Assembly: GCA_964589785.1 (NCBI GenBank)
Contig: CAZPUQ010000010.1
Location: 1-64,000, forward strand
Length of the DNA: 64,000 nt
Source: JAGVSR01 sp964589785
Lineage (GTDB): Bacteria; Pseudomonadota; Alphaproteobacteria; Rhizobiales; Hyphomicrobiaceae
Reading direction: 5' to 3'
In this document: positions 8,866 to 18,335 of the stretch, piece by piece
Numbering within the stretch: position 1 is the stretch's first letter
Layout: every line of letters starts with the position of its first letter
Program-made: the position numbers and the translations under genes
The notes under the pieces: model-generated
What the model was told of the DNA's origin: nothing
Seen by the model: the letters and a program-made list of their open reading frames with translations, nothing else
Database searches by the model: none

Positions 8866-9201
8866 CTACGCGATGATGGCGTCGTTGATGAAGTCCTCGA
8901 GACGCTTCTTCTGGACCATCGCCCCCGACTTGCGCGCCTTGATCTCGCCGCCGTGGAACACGATGAGCGTCGGCATCGCCTGGATCTCGTACTTGGTGGT
9001 GATGGCCGGGCTCTTGTCGACGTCGACCTTCACGACCTTCACCTTGCCCTTCATCTCGGCGGCAACCGCATCGAGCGCCGGGGCCATCGCCTTGCACGGG
9101 CCGCACCACTCGGCAAAGAAGTCGACGACGACGGGCTCGGTGGATTTCAGCACGACCTCGTCGAAGGTGCTGTCGGAAACGACGGGAGTCTCATGGCCCA
9201 T
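8866..9201 (-). CDS. trxA: Thioredoxin
   Basis: Small cytoplasmic dithiol-disulfide oxidoreductase, 111 residues. The active site is WCGPCK in DFFAEWCGPCKAMAPAL, and the cis-proline loop is AMPTLIVFHGGE. The longest frame begins at 9258, but the ATG at 9201 gives the exact family length. It lies just downstream of addA on the same strand (60 bases) and ends before the shared terminator. In related genomes trxA likewise follows addAB. Confidence 0.96.
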   Translation of the reverse strand: MGHETPVVSDSTFDEVVLKSTEPVVVDFFAEWCGPCKAMAPALDAVAAEMKGKVKVVKVDVDKSPAITTKYEIQAMPTLIVFHGGEIKARKSGAMVQKKRLEDFINDAIIA

Positions 9202-9261
9202 GGCGATCTCACAGTTGCTGCCGGCGCGCCTTCGGCCGCCGGCTCCGGTCGGACGCAAGAC

Positions 9262-12200
9262 TTAAGAACGGCCGTTGTCGGCGTCAAGGCTGCCCCGATC
9301 GAGCCGCCACAGTTGCTGTGCGTGAACGTCGAGAATTTGGGCTGGAATTTCCATCAGTTGCGGCCCTTCGGTCCATAGCAGCGCGGCGCGGACGGGCCGG
9401 TTGCCGTAAATGTCCTGCAAGGCGAGCCTGTAGGCGGCAAGCTGGTAAAGATAGGCCGGTGCCACGCTCGCGACGGACGCGGGCGCCGACCGGTTGGTCT
9501 TGTAGTCGACGATGAGGACGGCCTCCGCGGTCACGGCGAGGCGGTCGATCTGCCCGGTGAGCTTCAGCGACGGGCCCCGCCCCGACGGATGGGGAATCTC
9601 GGCGACGATGGGGACCTCGGCGCGGCTGTCGCGTCCAAAGAGAGGACCGAATGTCGGGTCGTCGAGAACGCCAAGCGCCTCGTCCGCGATGCTCCGGCAG
9701 GTCCGGTCTGGAAGCTCGGGCGCGCGCCGGTCGAGGAAAAGAGCGGCGGCCGCGCGGCGGGCCTCGGGCGCGATGGCGGGCAGATGCTCGAGCAGCGCAT
9801 GCGTGAGCGTGCCGCGCAGGAAGCGGTCGCCGCCGAGCCCACCGTCGCCGCGGCCGGCATGTCTCGCCCGGGCGGGCGGGGAGACGGCGGGCTCGCGCAG
9901 AGGATCGCGGACGGGCTCGCTCGGAAGCGGCTCGCCCGCATCGTCCGTCTCATAGGGCGCGAGCCGCGACGGCGCGAGCGGAATTGTCACCGTCTTCTCG
10001 CGCGGGGCCGCCGTCTCCGCCCACGCGGGCCGGCTCTCAGGTGCGACCTCTTCCGGAGCCGTGCGGCTGCTGGCGTCTGGCGTCGTCGCCTGCGGCGTCT
10101 CCGAGCGGTAGAGAACCGCGTCCTCGCCCGGTGCGTCGGGCGCCACGCCGAGCGCGCCGCACACGGTGTCGAACCAGCATCCGTTCGCACGCCCCTTCTT
10201 GCCTTCGAAGCCGGCGATGATGAGCCGGTCGCGCGGCCGCGTCATTGCGACGTAGAGCAGGCGATTGCGCTCGTCGGCCTCGCGCTGCTCGCAGGCCGCG
10301 CGCGCCGCCTGCACCGGCCCCAGCATGCCGGTGCCCTTCACCGGCCACAAGAACGGCGCCTTCGCCTCCACACTCCGCTTCAACGCGTCGAGGACGAGCG
10401 GGCGGCCGCCGCTGTTGGCGTTGGCGCCCGTGGCGCAGGTATCCGGCAGGAACACGATCGGCGCCTCGAGGCCTTTCGCGCCGTGCACCGTCAGGACGCG
10501 CACCTCGTTGCGCGCATGCTCGGTGTCGCGCTTGATGTCGCGGCTCTCGTGCGTCAGCGCATGCAGGAAGCCGGTCAGCGAGGCGGGCGCCGCGTCGTCG
10601 TACCTCAGCGCGACGTTGAGGAACTCGTCCACGGGGTCCGCCGCGTCCGGTCCGAGGCGGCCGATCAAGCGGGCTCGCACGCCGTCGCGGTCGAGAACGC
10701 TCGCCCAGAACTCGAAGGGCGGGCTGAAGTCGGCAGCCTTGCGCCAGCGCTTCAGGGTCTCGGCCGCCTCGGCGTAGCGCGCACCAGCGCCGGCGTGGTC
10801 GAGGAGCGACGCCCACAGGGTCCCTTTGCGGCCGTGCGCAAGCTTCAGGAGATCATCGTCGTTGAGATCGAAGATCGGACTCTTCAGCGTCTCGGCCAGC
10901 GCCAGGTCGTCCTCGGGCAAAGTCAGGAACTGGCCGAGCGAGATCAGGTCCTGCACGGCAATGTGCTCGGTCAGAGCCAGGCGGTCGGCCCCCGCGACCG
11001 GCACGCGCGCGGCCTTCAGCGCGGCGACCATCGGTCCTGCAAACGGCCGGCGCTTGCGCACGAGAATGAGGATGTCGCCCGCCCGCACCGTGCGTCCCTC
11101 GGAGCGCAACGTCTCGCCGTTGTCGAGCCAGCCCCTGATCGTGAGGGCGATGCGGTTGGCGAGCCGCAGCGCGGGCGCGGTGGTGGCGGTCTCCTCGAGC
11201 GGCGACCAGGGGTCGGCGGCGTCGGCATCGACGTGCTTTTCGGGTCGCCAGATCTCGACGGAGCCGGCCTGCCCGATGCGCTTCGCGATGTGGCGGATGC
11301 CGCCGGGTCCTGCCGGCACGCCCGATGTCCGCCGGCTGTCGGCAAAGACGGTGTCGACGGCCTCCAGCACCGGCTCGGTGGTGCGGAATGAGACGTCGAG
11401 CTCGACGCGGTGGAACGGGGCGCCGGCGTCCTTCGCGAGCTTCTGGAACCGGGCGCCCATGATCGCGAACATTTCCGGTGCCGCGTCCTGGAACGAGTAG
11501 ATCGACTGCTTCTCGTCGCCGACCGCGAAGATCGTGCGCGGGGTTTCGCGCGCGCCGCTGCCGGCGAAGAACTCCTCGGCCAGCGTGGCGACGACCTGCC
11601 ACTGCGACGGACTCGTGTCCTGGCTCTCGTCCACCAGCAGGTGATCGAGGCCGTTGTCGAGCTTGAAGAGCACCCACTCCGCCGAGCCCCGCGTAGCAAG
11701 CAGGTTCTTCGTGCGCGTGATGAGGTCGTCGAAGTCGAGCGCCGCGCGCCGCGCCTTGGCCTGCTCGTAGCTCTGCAGCACCGCGTCGGCGAGACGGTAG
11801 AGCGCCAACGTCGCCTCGATGAGTTCCGCCCCTTTGAGCTCCTGCCACAGCGGCACGAACCGGTCGCGGGCGCTCGACAGCATCGTTTCGGTCTCGGGGT
11901 AGGCCGCCGCAGTCGTCTTCGTCGCGAAGGACGTGCGCGGCGCGCCTTTGCTGTCGAAGAACAGGCGGCCAAGGAGCTGGCTCCGCGGCTGCCGCCCCAC
12001 CGTCGCCGCGATCTCGCGCAGAGCGGCCGCGCGCTTCTGATCGTTCGGGCTGCCTCTTGCAAAGAGGCCGGCGAGCTGCAGGCACTCCGCCTCAGGCAGC
12101 AGGCCGGCGATCTCCGAGCGAAGGGTGTCGCTGCTGAGCCCGATGCGTACGGCGAAGTGCTGCCGCAGCATCGACTCGGCCCTCCGCAGGCCGTCCGTCG

Positions 12201-12876
12201 CGCCATCCGTCGCGCGGGGCAGTCGCAGGGCGTCCTCGATCCATGCCCGGCTGGCCAGCGCCTGCGCCAGGATCTCGTCGAAGCGGTCGTCGGCCGCGTG
12301 CGCCACGGCGTAGGCAAGCGCTTTTCCCAGCGGCGATGCCGGCTCAGCGCACGCGTGCGCCAGCACCTCGTCGATCGCCTCGCGCATCAGCTCGCGCGCC
12401 GTCACGTCGTCGAGGATGGTGAATCCCGGCGTCACGCCCGCTTCGAGCGGGAAGCGCTGCAGCAGCCGCTCGGCGAAGGCGTGGATCGTCTGCACCTTGA
12501 AGCCGCCGGGCGTTTCGATCGCCGCGGTGAAGAGCGTGCGGGCATGCGCCGCCTCCTCGGCCGTCGCCGGGCGCGACAGGAGCTTGGCGAGGTCGGCCCG
12601 CAGCGCTTCGTCCGGCAGCGTCACCCAACCGGCCAGATCCTTGAAGACGCGCGTCGACATCTCGGCCGCCGCCGCCTTGGTGTAGGTGAGGCAGAGGATC
12701 CGCTGCGGCGCGACGCCGGAGAGCAGAAGCCGCAGCACGCGCATCTTCAGGACGTGCGTCTTGCCCGTGCCGGCGTTGGCGCTCACCCAGACGGAAGCGG
12801 CGGGATCGGAGGCCGTGGCCTGCACCTCAGCGGTGCGCGCGAGCTCGGCTGCGATGTCGGGCGGACGCCGCGTCAT
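9262..12876 (-). CDS. addA: Double-strand break repair helicase/nuclease AddA
   Basis: Large subunit of the AddAB helicase-nuclease that resects double-strand breaks for RecA recombination. Protein of 1204 residues. The UvrD/Rep-type helicase motifs are visible: Walker A SANAGTGKTHVLKMR near the N-terminus, Walker B LLVDESQDTSPSQW, and GDEKQSIYSFQ. The C-terminal PD-(D/E)XK nuclease shows the core VLIVDYKTNR. The start at 12876 was chosen because it overlaps the addB stop by four bases (ATGA) and gives the family N-terminus; the longer frame to 12921 lies inside addB. Translationally coupled with addB. Confidence 0.96.
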   Translation of the reverse strand: MTRRPPDIAAELARTAEVQATASDPAASVWVSANAGTGKTHVLKMRVLRLLLSGVAPQRILCLTYTKAAAAEMSTRVFKDLAGWVTLPDEALRADLAKLLSRPATAEEAAHARTLFTAAIETPGGFKVQTIHAFAERLLQRFPLEAGVTPGFTILDDVTARELMREAIDEVLAHACAEPASPLGKALAYAVAHAADDRFDEILAQALASRAWIEDALRLPRATDGATDGLRRAESMLRQHFAVRIGLSSDTLRSEIAGLLPEAECLQLAGLFARGSPNDQKRAAALREIAATVGRQPRSQLLGRLFFDSKGAPRTSFATKTTAAAYPETETMLSSARDRFVPLWQELKGAELIEATLALYRLADAVLQSYEQAKARRAALDFDDLITRTKNLLATRGSAEWVLFKLDNGLDHLLVDESQDTSPSQWQVVATLAEEFFAGSGARETPRTIFAVGDEKQSIYSFQDAAPEMFAIMGARFQKLAKDAGAPFHRVELDVSFRTTEPVLEAVDTVFADSRRTSGVPAGPGGIRHIAKRIGQAGSVEIWRPEKHVDADAADPWSPLEETATTAPALRLANRIALTIRGWLDNGETLRSEGRTVRAGDILILVRKRRPFAGPMVAALKAARVPVAGADRLALTEHIAVQDLISLGQFLTLPEDDLALAETLKSPIFDLNDDDLLKLAHGRKGTLWASLLDHAGAGARYAEAAETLKRWRKAADFSPPFEFWASVLDRDGVRARLIGRLGPDAADPVDEFLNVALRYDDAAPASLTGFLHALTHESRDIKRDTEHARNEVRVLTVHGAKGLEAPIVFLPDTCATGANANSGGRPLVLDALKRSVEAKAPFLWPVKGTGMLGPVQAARAACEQREADERNRLLYVAMTRPRDRLIIAGFEGKKGRANGCWFDTVCGALGVAPDAPGEDAVLYRSETPQATTPDASSRTAPEEVAPESRPAWAETAAPREKTVTIPLAPSRLAPYETDDAGEPLPSEPVRDPLREPAVSPPARARHAGRGDGGLGGDRFLRGTLTHALLEHLPAIAPEARRAAAALFLDRRAPELPDRTCRSIADEALGVLDDPTFGPLFGRDSRAEVPIVAEIPHPSGRGPSLKLTGQIDRLAVTAEAVLIVDYKTNRSAPASVASVAPAYLYQLAAYRLALQDIYGNRPVRAALLWTEGPQLMEIPAQILDVHAQQLWRLDRGSLDADNGRS

Positions 12877-15800
12877 GGCTCGCCCTCCTCGCCGCCGTTC
12901 GCGCCCTCGAGCGACGACCATTCCGCCACGCGCGCCAGATGCGCGTAGTCGTCAAAGTCGTAAGCGTAGCCCTGGCGGCGCACGGGCCGGTAGGGCGTGT
13001 CGGGCCGGTCGAAGCGGGCGATGTGGCGCGTGAGGCCGTCAAGCGTCTCCGCCGCCAGCGCGGCGATATCGGGCACCTTGATGTCGATCTGCTCGCCGGC
13101 CGGCTCGCCGCCCGAGGCGCGGATGTAGCGCAGCGTCGCAACGGCTCCGCCGGGAGCATGTGCAAAGCCGGCGCCGCGTGCAATGGCGGCTTCGAGCGGC
13201 AACTGCGGGGCGTGGCCCGCAGTCACCCTCTTCGCACTTGGCGGCAGGCCCGTCTTGTAGTCCGTGATGACGAGGCCCGCCGCCCCGACATCGATGCGGT
13301 CCGCGCGCGCGGTCAGCGTGAAGGGCCCGCCGGGCGCGTCGAGCACGATCTGGCCTGCCGTCTCGGCCACGACCTTCTCGATGCCGGCGCGGCGGGCGGG
13401 CTCGGTCTCGGCGAACCAGTCCGCAAAGCGCAGGAAGCGCGGCACCCAGAAGGCGGCGATGCGCGGATGCGTGCGGTACTGGTCGAGAATCTCCCGCGCG
13501 ATCCCGGCAAGCGCGCGGCCGGCGTCGGCGGGCAGGCTGCCGGGGTACGTCCTGGCGAAGATCGCGAGCGCCTCGTGGATGATGCTGCCGCGCAGGGCCG
13601 CATCGGGTGCCGCTCCGAGGGACGCGAGCGGCTCAAGCCCCAAAATTTCGCGGGCGAAGATCGCATACGGGTTGGCGATGAAGCTTTCGACGCGCGAGAC
13701 GGAGAGCTTGCGCGGGCGCATAGCGACGGGCGGGCACGGCTCGGGGCACGGCGCCGGCTTGCGGGGAACGATCGCATCGCGCTGCCGCGCCCAGGCGAGC
13801 CAGGGCAGGTCCGGCGCCAGCTCGCCCTGCGCGCCGGCCCCCTCGAGCAGCGCCTTGAGGCGTAACAGCCAGCGAGAGGCCACAGTCGGCACGCCGTCCA
13901 CCTTTTCCGCGCGCGTCAGGATCACCTCACGCGCGCCGAGCAGCGAGACGAAGTCGTGGGCCGCCTGGCCGATCTTGGTCTCCGGCGACGGCAGCCCCAG
14001 TTGGCTGCGCATGGGCCGGTTCAGCCACGGACCGGGATCGGCGGATTCGGGCCACGTGCCGTCGTTGAGCGCGCCCAGGATCGTCACGTCCGTCTGCTGG
14101 AGGCGCGCCTCGAAGGGGCCCCAGATGAAGAGCCGTGGATGCACCGGCACGCGCGGCCGCACGTTGAGCTTCGCAATCAGGTTGCGGTAGAGATCGGGAT
14201 AGTCCGAGGCGGGAACGCGCAGCTCGGGCAGCTCCTCGTCGAGGAGCTCGTTGAAGAACCGTTGCGCCGTCTCGCCGGCCTCGCCTTGCCAGAGCGCGGA
14301 GGCCGTCTCGGCGTCCTCGCCCTCCTGGCCCGGCACGCGCGCCAGATGCTCGGCCACCGCCACATGCGCGCGGGCGAGATCGGCGAGCGTCGGCGTCGCC
14401 GCCGCGCTCGTGATCGCCGTCAGGGGCGCGAACGCCTCTTTCAGCGCGGCCACGAGATCGCGCGCGGCCGTCCAGTCGTCGTCCCAAAGCCGGCGCACCG
14501 CACGGTGCCGCCGCTCGCCCGCATCCGTCTGGTAATGCGCCTGCTCGAGGGCGGCCGCGACGCCCTCGAGGCCCTGGCCGAAGAACGGCGTGCGGAAGGC
14601 CGCGATCTCGAGTGCGCGCGCCGCCCGGCGGATCGAGAACGGGTCGCGGCCAAGCCGTGTGAGGGGATGCTTCAGCAGCCCCATCAGGGCCGCGGGCTCA
14701 TAGCCGTGAGCGTGCGCGGCGACGACAAGCTCGAACAGGGCGCCGGGCACGGTCTTGGCGAAGGGGCGGCCGGCGGAATCGTCCACCCGGATGCCCCAGC
14801 TTTCGAGACGGATCGCGACGCGCCGCGCCAGCAGGCGGTCGGGCGAGACGAGGGCGGCCGTCCGTCCGGGCGTCTCGGCGGCATGGCGCAGAATGAGCGC
14901 GATGGCTTCCGCCTCGTCCTGCGCCGTCGGCGCCTCGATGAGGCTCAGGCCGTCGAGGGCGTCCTTGCGCACGCGTTCCGACTGCAGCGTCGCGACATAT
15001 CCGTGCCAGCGTCCCGTCGTCCGCGCCGGCCGCAGCGCTTGCGAGATCAGCGTTTCGCGCGCCGCCTGTCGCGCGTCGGCCGTCGTGCGCGGCAGCACCG
15101 CGACGTCGGTGCGCGTCAGGCCGAGCCCGGCCAGGAGCTGAGCGAGCCCGTGTTGAGGATGCTCGGCGTGGCCAGGGTCCGACGTCGTCGGCCGGATCGC
15201 CTGCCAGCTCTCCTCGTCGAGGCTGAGGTCCAGGGCTGGCAGAACGAGCGCGCCGTTGGCAAGATCGGCGACCGCCCGCATCAGCTCGACGGTGGCGGGC
15301 ACCGATCCCGTCACGCCGGCGACGATCACCGGACCCTGAGGCGGAGCGTGCCGCAGGCGCTGGGCCTCGGCGCGGATGACGGCGTTGCGCCGCGCCGCGG
15401 GCGAGAGCAGCCCGTGGCTTGCCAGATGGGCCGGCCAATGCGCGGTGACGATCTCGAGGAATTGCAGCGTCTTCTGCCAATGCTCGGAGTAGTGGTCGGG
15501 TACCAGATGCTTGAGGCCGTCGAGACTGATGTCCTCCGTCTCCACCATGTCCATCAGCCGGGCAAGCTCGGCGGCGAGCGTGGCGGCCTGCGCGGGCGTT
15601 CCGGCGCCCGCGGTGACGACCGGCGCGAGGTCGTCCGCCGCTGCGCCACGCATGGCCTCGGACCAGCCCATCACGAGCCGGGTCAGCACCAGACGGCGAT
15701 GCATCTCGCTGATGGCGGGCCCGATGGCGGTGCCGGCTCCGCCGCGCGCAGCCTCCGCGATGAGCGACAGATCCTCGTCGCCCTCCGCGATCGGCACGAT

Positions 15801-16040
15801 CGTCGGCAGCAGCATCGCGCGCCCGCCACCTGCGGCAAGGAACGCCTCCTGCAACGCGCGCGTGGCGCGCCGCGTCGGCAGATAGAGCGTCACGGCGGTG
15901 AGATCGACGGGGCTCGGCTTCGGCCCGCCGGGCGCGGGAAGGTCGCCGGCGAGGAGGGCCGTGGCGAGCGCACGCAGGAACGGCTGGCCGGCCGGCACCG
16001 TATAGATGCGCCGAGGCTTGCCGGCTGCTTCAACGGGCAT
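12873..16040 (-). CDS. addB: Double-strand break repair protein AddB
   Basis: Second subunit of AddAB, 1055 residues, with an inactive helicase-like body and a C-terminal nuclease. No Walker A is seen at the N-terminus, as expected for alphaproteobacterial AddB. The nuclease core reads LVITDYKTGLPPS, and KLSVSRVESFIANPYAIFAR marks the beginning of this domain. The gene overlaps addA by four bases and the upstream murU gene by eleven, so the whole group is tightly packed on the minus strand. The identification rests on length, partner and the nuclease motif. Confidence 0.94.
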   Translation of the reverse strand: MPVEAAGKPRRIYTVPAGQPFLRALATALLAGDLPAPGGPKPSPVDLTAVTLYLPTRRATRALQEAFLAAGGGRAMLLPTIVPIAEGDEDLSLIAEAARGGAGTAIGPAISEMHRRLVLTRLVMGWSEAMRGAAADDLAPVVTAGAGTPAQAATLAAELARLMDMVETEDISLDGLKHLVPDHYSEHWQKTLQFLEIVTAHWPAHLASHGLLSPAARRNAVIRAEAQRLRHAPPQGPVIVAGVTGSVPATVELMRAVADLANGALVLPALDLSLDEESWQAIRPTTSDPGHAEHPQHGLAQLLAGLGLTRTDVAVLPRTTADARQAARETLISQALRPARTTGRWHGYVATLQSERVRKDALDGLSLIEAPTAQDEAEAIALILRHAAETPGRTAALVSPDRLLARRVAIRLESWGIRVDDSAGRPFAKTVPGALFELVVAAHAHGYEPAALMGLLKHPLTRLGRDPFSIRRAARALEIAAFRTPFFGQGLEGVAAALEQAHYQTDAGERRHRAVRRLWDDDWTAARDLVAALKEAFAPLTAITSAAATPTLADLARAHVAVAEHLARVPGQEGEDAETASALWQGEAGETAQRFFNELLDEELPELRVPASDYPDLYRNLIAKLNVRPRVPVHPRLFIWGPFEARLQQTDVTILGALNDGTWPESADPGPWLNRPMRSQLGLPSPETKIGQAAHDFVSLLGAREVILTRAEKVDGVPTVASRWLLRLKALLEGAGAQGELAPDLPWLAWARQRDAIVPRKPAPCPEPCPPVAMRPRKLSVSRVESFIANPYAIFAREILGLEPLASLGAAPDAALRGSIIHEALAIFARTYPGSLPADAGRALAGIAREILDQYRTHPRIAAFWVPRFLRFADWFAETEPARRAGIEKVVAETAGQIVLDAPGGPFTLTARADRIDVGAAGLVITDYKTGLPPSAKRVTAGHAPQLPLEAAIARGAGFAHAPGGAVATLRYIRASGGEPAGEQIDIKVPDIAALAAETLDGLTRHIARFDRPDTPYRPVRRQGYAYDFDDYAHLARVAEWSSLEGANGGEEGEP

Positions 16041-16746
16041 GTTCGAACTTCAGGCGCTGTTCGGCGTCCGCTAGGGCGTCCGGCGTCCCGATATGCATCC
16101 AGATGCCGTCGAGCCGCACGCCGTAGAGGCGCCGCTCCGCGATGGCGCGGTCCCACAGCGCATTCAGCGAGAAGGCCCCCGGCGGCGCGTTGCGGAAGAG
16201 CCTGGGGTGCGCGATGGAAACGCCCGTGAACACGAAGGGCGCCTCGCGCCGTTCGGGGCGCCGCGTCAGGAGGCCGTTGGGCTCCATGTTGAAATCGCCG
16301 TGGCCGGCATAGCCGAGGCTCGTCGCGGCGAGCGCGAGCAGCATCAGGCTGTCCATGCGCTCCGGCTCCCACGCCGCGATGAGCCGCGCGATGGCCCCCC
16401 CGATGCCCTCGATCCAGACCGTATCGGAGTTGTGGATCAGGAACGGCCGGTCGCCGAGCAGCGGCAGGGCGTGGACGACGCCTCCGCCGGTGTCGAGCAG
16501 CCGGCCGCGCTCGTCGGAGATGAGGATCTCCGGGTGCTTCCGGCTCTTGAGATGCGCTTCGAGCTGGTCGGCACGATGATGCACGTTGACGACGACGCGC
16601 GTGATGCCGGCGGCCTCCAGCCGGTCGAGCGCATGGTCGATCAGCGCCCGCCCACCGAGTCGCACGAGCGGCTTCGGCACCAGGTCGGTCAGCGGGCGCA
16701 TGCGCGTCCCGAGGCCGGCGCCGAGGATCATCGCGGTGTCGATCAC
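16030..16746 (-). CDS. murU: N-acetylmuramate alpha-1-phosphate uridylyltransferase (MurU-type nucleotidyltransferase)
   Basis: Nucleotidyltransferase of 238 residues that probably makes UDP-MurNAc from MurNAc-1-phosphate in cell-wall recycling. The signature loop is MILGAGLGTRMRPLT followed by PKPLVRLGG; the body VVNVHHRADQLEAHL and ISDERGRLLDTGGG is typical of the family. The start is uncertain: GTG at 16746 has GGAG six bases upstream and is preferred; an ATG at 16797 would overlap the upstream gene and lacks a Shine-Dalgarno. The immediately upstream gene carries an AmgK-like kinase domain, which supplies the sugar phosphate; this pairing supports MurU over a generic sugar nucleotidyltransferase. 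Confidence 0.85.
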   Translation of the reverse strand: MIDTAMILGAGLGTRMRPLTDLVPKPLVRLGGRALIDHALDRLEAAGITRVVVNVHHRADQLEAHLKSRKHPEILISDERGRLLDTGGGVVHALPLLGDRPFLIHNSDTVWIEGIGGAIARLIAAWEPERMDSLMLLALAATSLGYAGHGDFNMEPNGLLTRRPERREAPFVFTGVSIAHPRLFRNAPPGAFSLNALWDRAIAERRLYGVRLDGIWMHIGTPDALADAEQRLKFEHAR

Positions 16747-16778
16747 GAGCAGCTCCGGATCAGGCGCGAGGCTCAAGC

Positions 16779-18335
16779 TTAAGGCGACGGTGCGCATGCC
16801 CGCATCGCAGGAGGGAAGTGGGCTCCGTACCAAGCGGCGAGTGCGCCGAGGTCCGGATGCGCCAGATCCCGTTCCAGATAGCGCCATATGCGCGGAATGT
16901 GGCGCAGATAGTGGGGCTTGCCGTCGCGTTTCCACAGGCGGGCGAAGATGCCGAGGATCTTGGTGTTGCGCTGGGCGCCGAGTGCCGCATAGGCAAACCG
17001 GAACGCGGCGGGATCGAAGCTGTCGTTTCGTGCCGCGGCCGCCTGCGTGTACCGGTCATAGAGCCGGTCCTCGATGTCGGGTGCCACGTCGAGCCGCGCG
17101 TCCTGCAAGAGCGAGACGAGGTCGAAGGCGGGGTGACCGATCAAGGCGTCCTGGAAGTCGAGGAGGCCGACCTGGTTCGGCGCGGGGCCGTCGCGCTCGG
17201 GCAAGAAGATCAGATTGGGCGAGTGGTAGTCGCGCAGCGCGAGCGTGCGGCTCGGGTCGGCGGCCAGGCGGTCGAGCGCCGGCGCCCACGCGGCCTCGAG
17301 CTCCGCGCGCACGGATTGGGGCATCGGTCCACCTTTGACGAGCGGCCAGTACCAGTCGGCCAGGAGCGAAATCTCGATCTCGTAGGCGCCGCGGTCGTAG
17401 TCGCGGATCGGTGCGGCACGGCCCTCGCCCCTGTTCCAGGCGCGCACGCGGGCTTCGTCGAGCTGGCCGATGGCGACCAGCGTGTCGGTGGCCGCCTGCC
17501 ACATGGGCTCGAGCGGCGCGCCCGTCGCCACCTCGCTGGCGAAGACGCGGTCCCCGAGGTCGCAGATGAGCATCAGGCCCCGCTCGTGGTCGGCCGCGTG
17601 GATCTCGGGCACCACCAGCCCCTCCGAGGCGAGCAGCCGGGCCACGGATTCGAACGCGGCCGTACCCTCGGCGAGGTGGGCGATGCGGCTGTAGGGCAGG
17701 CCGTTGCGGATCGGCGGGCCGTCCGGCTGCGGCGGCCAGTCCATCAGGATCAGGGCCACGCCGTCCCGGTGGAGGCGGGCATAGGCGCGCGCCGAGGCGT
17801 CGCCCTGGAGATACGAGATGCGCGTGCCGATAGGGACCCGGTGCTCCGTCAAGAATTCGGCGATGTCCTTCAGGCGCGCGAGCCGGGCCTGCCAGGAGCC
17901 GTGCGCCTCGATCCTCACGTCGCGGCGGTCGGCGTCCGTTGCGCACTCGCCCAGCAGGATGTCGAGCCGGTCGGGTCCGGCGAGCGACGGCGCGCGGTCC
18001 GGCCATTCGATGATCACCGCGCCGCGCTCTGCGAGATCCTCGATGCCGAGCTCCAGCGCCTCGCTCGCGTCCGTCAGACGATAGACGTCGACGTGCGCGA
18101 GCGCCACGCGCGGGGCTTCGTAAGTCTGCACGAGGGCAAACGTCGGGCTCGGCACCTCTGCCTCGGGATCGCCGAGGACGGCGCGCACGAGCGCGCGCGC
18201 AAAGGTTGTCTTGCCGGCGCCGAGCTCGCCGTGCAGGGCCAGCGTGTCGCCCGGCCGGATCTTGAGCGCGATGAGCTCGGCGAGGCCCCGAACGGCGGCT
18301 TCGTCGGCCTCAGGAAGCATCCAGGTGGTAGGCAT
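16779..18335 (-). CDS. Fusion of TsaE (tRNA t6A ATPase) and AmgK-like sugar kinase
   Basis: A two-domain protein of 518 residues. Residues about 1-155 are TsaE, the ATPase of the t6A37 tRNA modification complex: P-loop GELGAGKTTFARALV, then SPTFALVQTYE, HVDVYRL and IIEWPDR. Residues about 175-518 are an aminoglycoside-phosphotransferase-fold kinase resembling AmgK (anomeric MurNAc/GlcNAc kinase): LQGDASARAYARL, a catalytic-loop region LALRDYHSPNLIFLP and the metal-binding LLDFQDALIGHPAFDL. The start at 18335 is chosen from TsaE length; it overlaps the divL stop by 26 bases. Such fusions are known in this order. The kinase substrate is inferred from the adjacent murU. Confidence 0.9.
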   Translation of the reverse strand: MPTTWMLPEADEAAVRGLAELIALKIRPGDTLALHGELGAGKTTFARALVRAVLGDPEAEVPSPTFALVQTYEAPRVALAHVDVYRLTDASEALELGIEDLAERGAVIIEWPDRAPSLAGPDRLDILLGECATDADRRDVRIEAHGSWQARLARLKDIAEFLTEHRVPIGTRISYLQGDASARAYARLHRDGVALILMDWPPQPDGPPIRNGLPYSRIAHLAEGTAAFESVARLLASEGLVVPEIHAADHERGLMLICDLGDRVFASEVATGAPLEPMWQAATDTLVAIGQLDEARVRAWNRGEGRAAPIRDYDRGAYEIEISLLADWYWPLVKGGPMPQSVRAELEAAWAPALDRLAADPSRTLALRDYHSPNLIFLPERDGPAPNQVGLLDFQDALIGHPAFDLVSLLQDARLDVAPDIEDRLYDRYTQAAAARNDSFDPAAFRFAYAALGAQRNTKILGIFARLWKRDGKPHYLRHIPRIWRYLERDLAHPDLGALAAWYGAHFPPAMRACAPSP

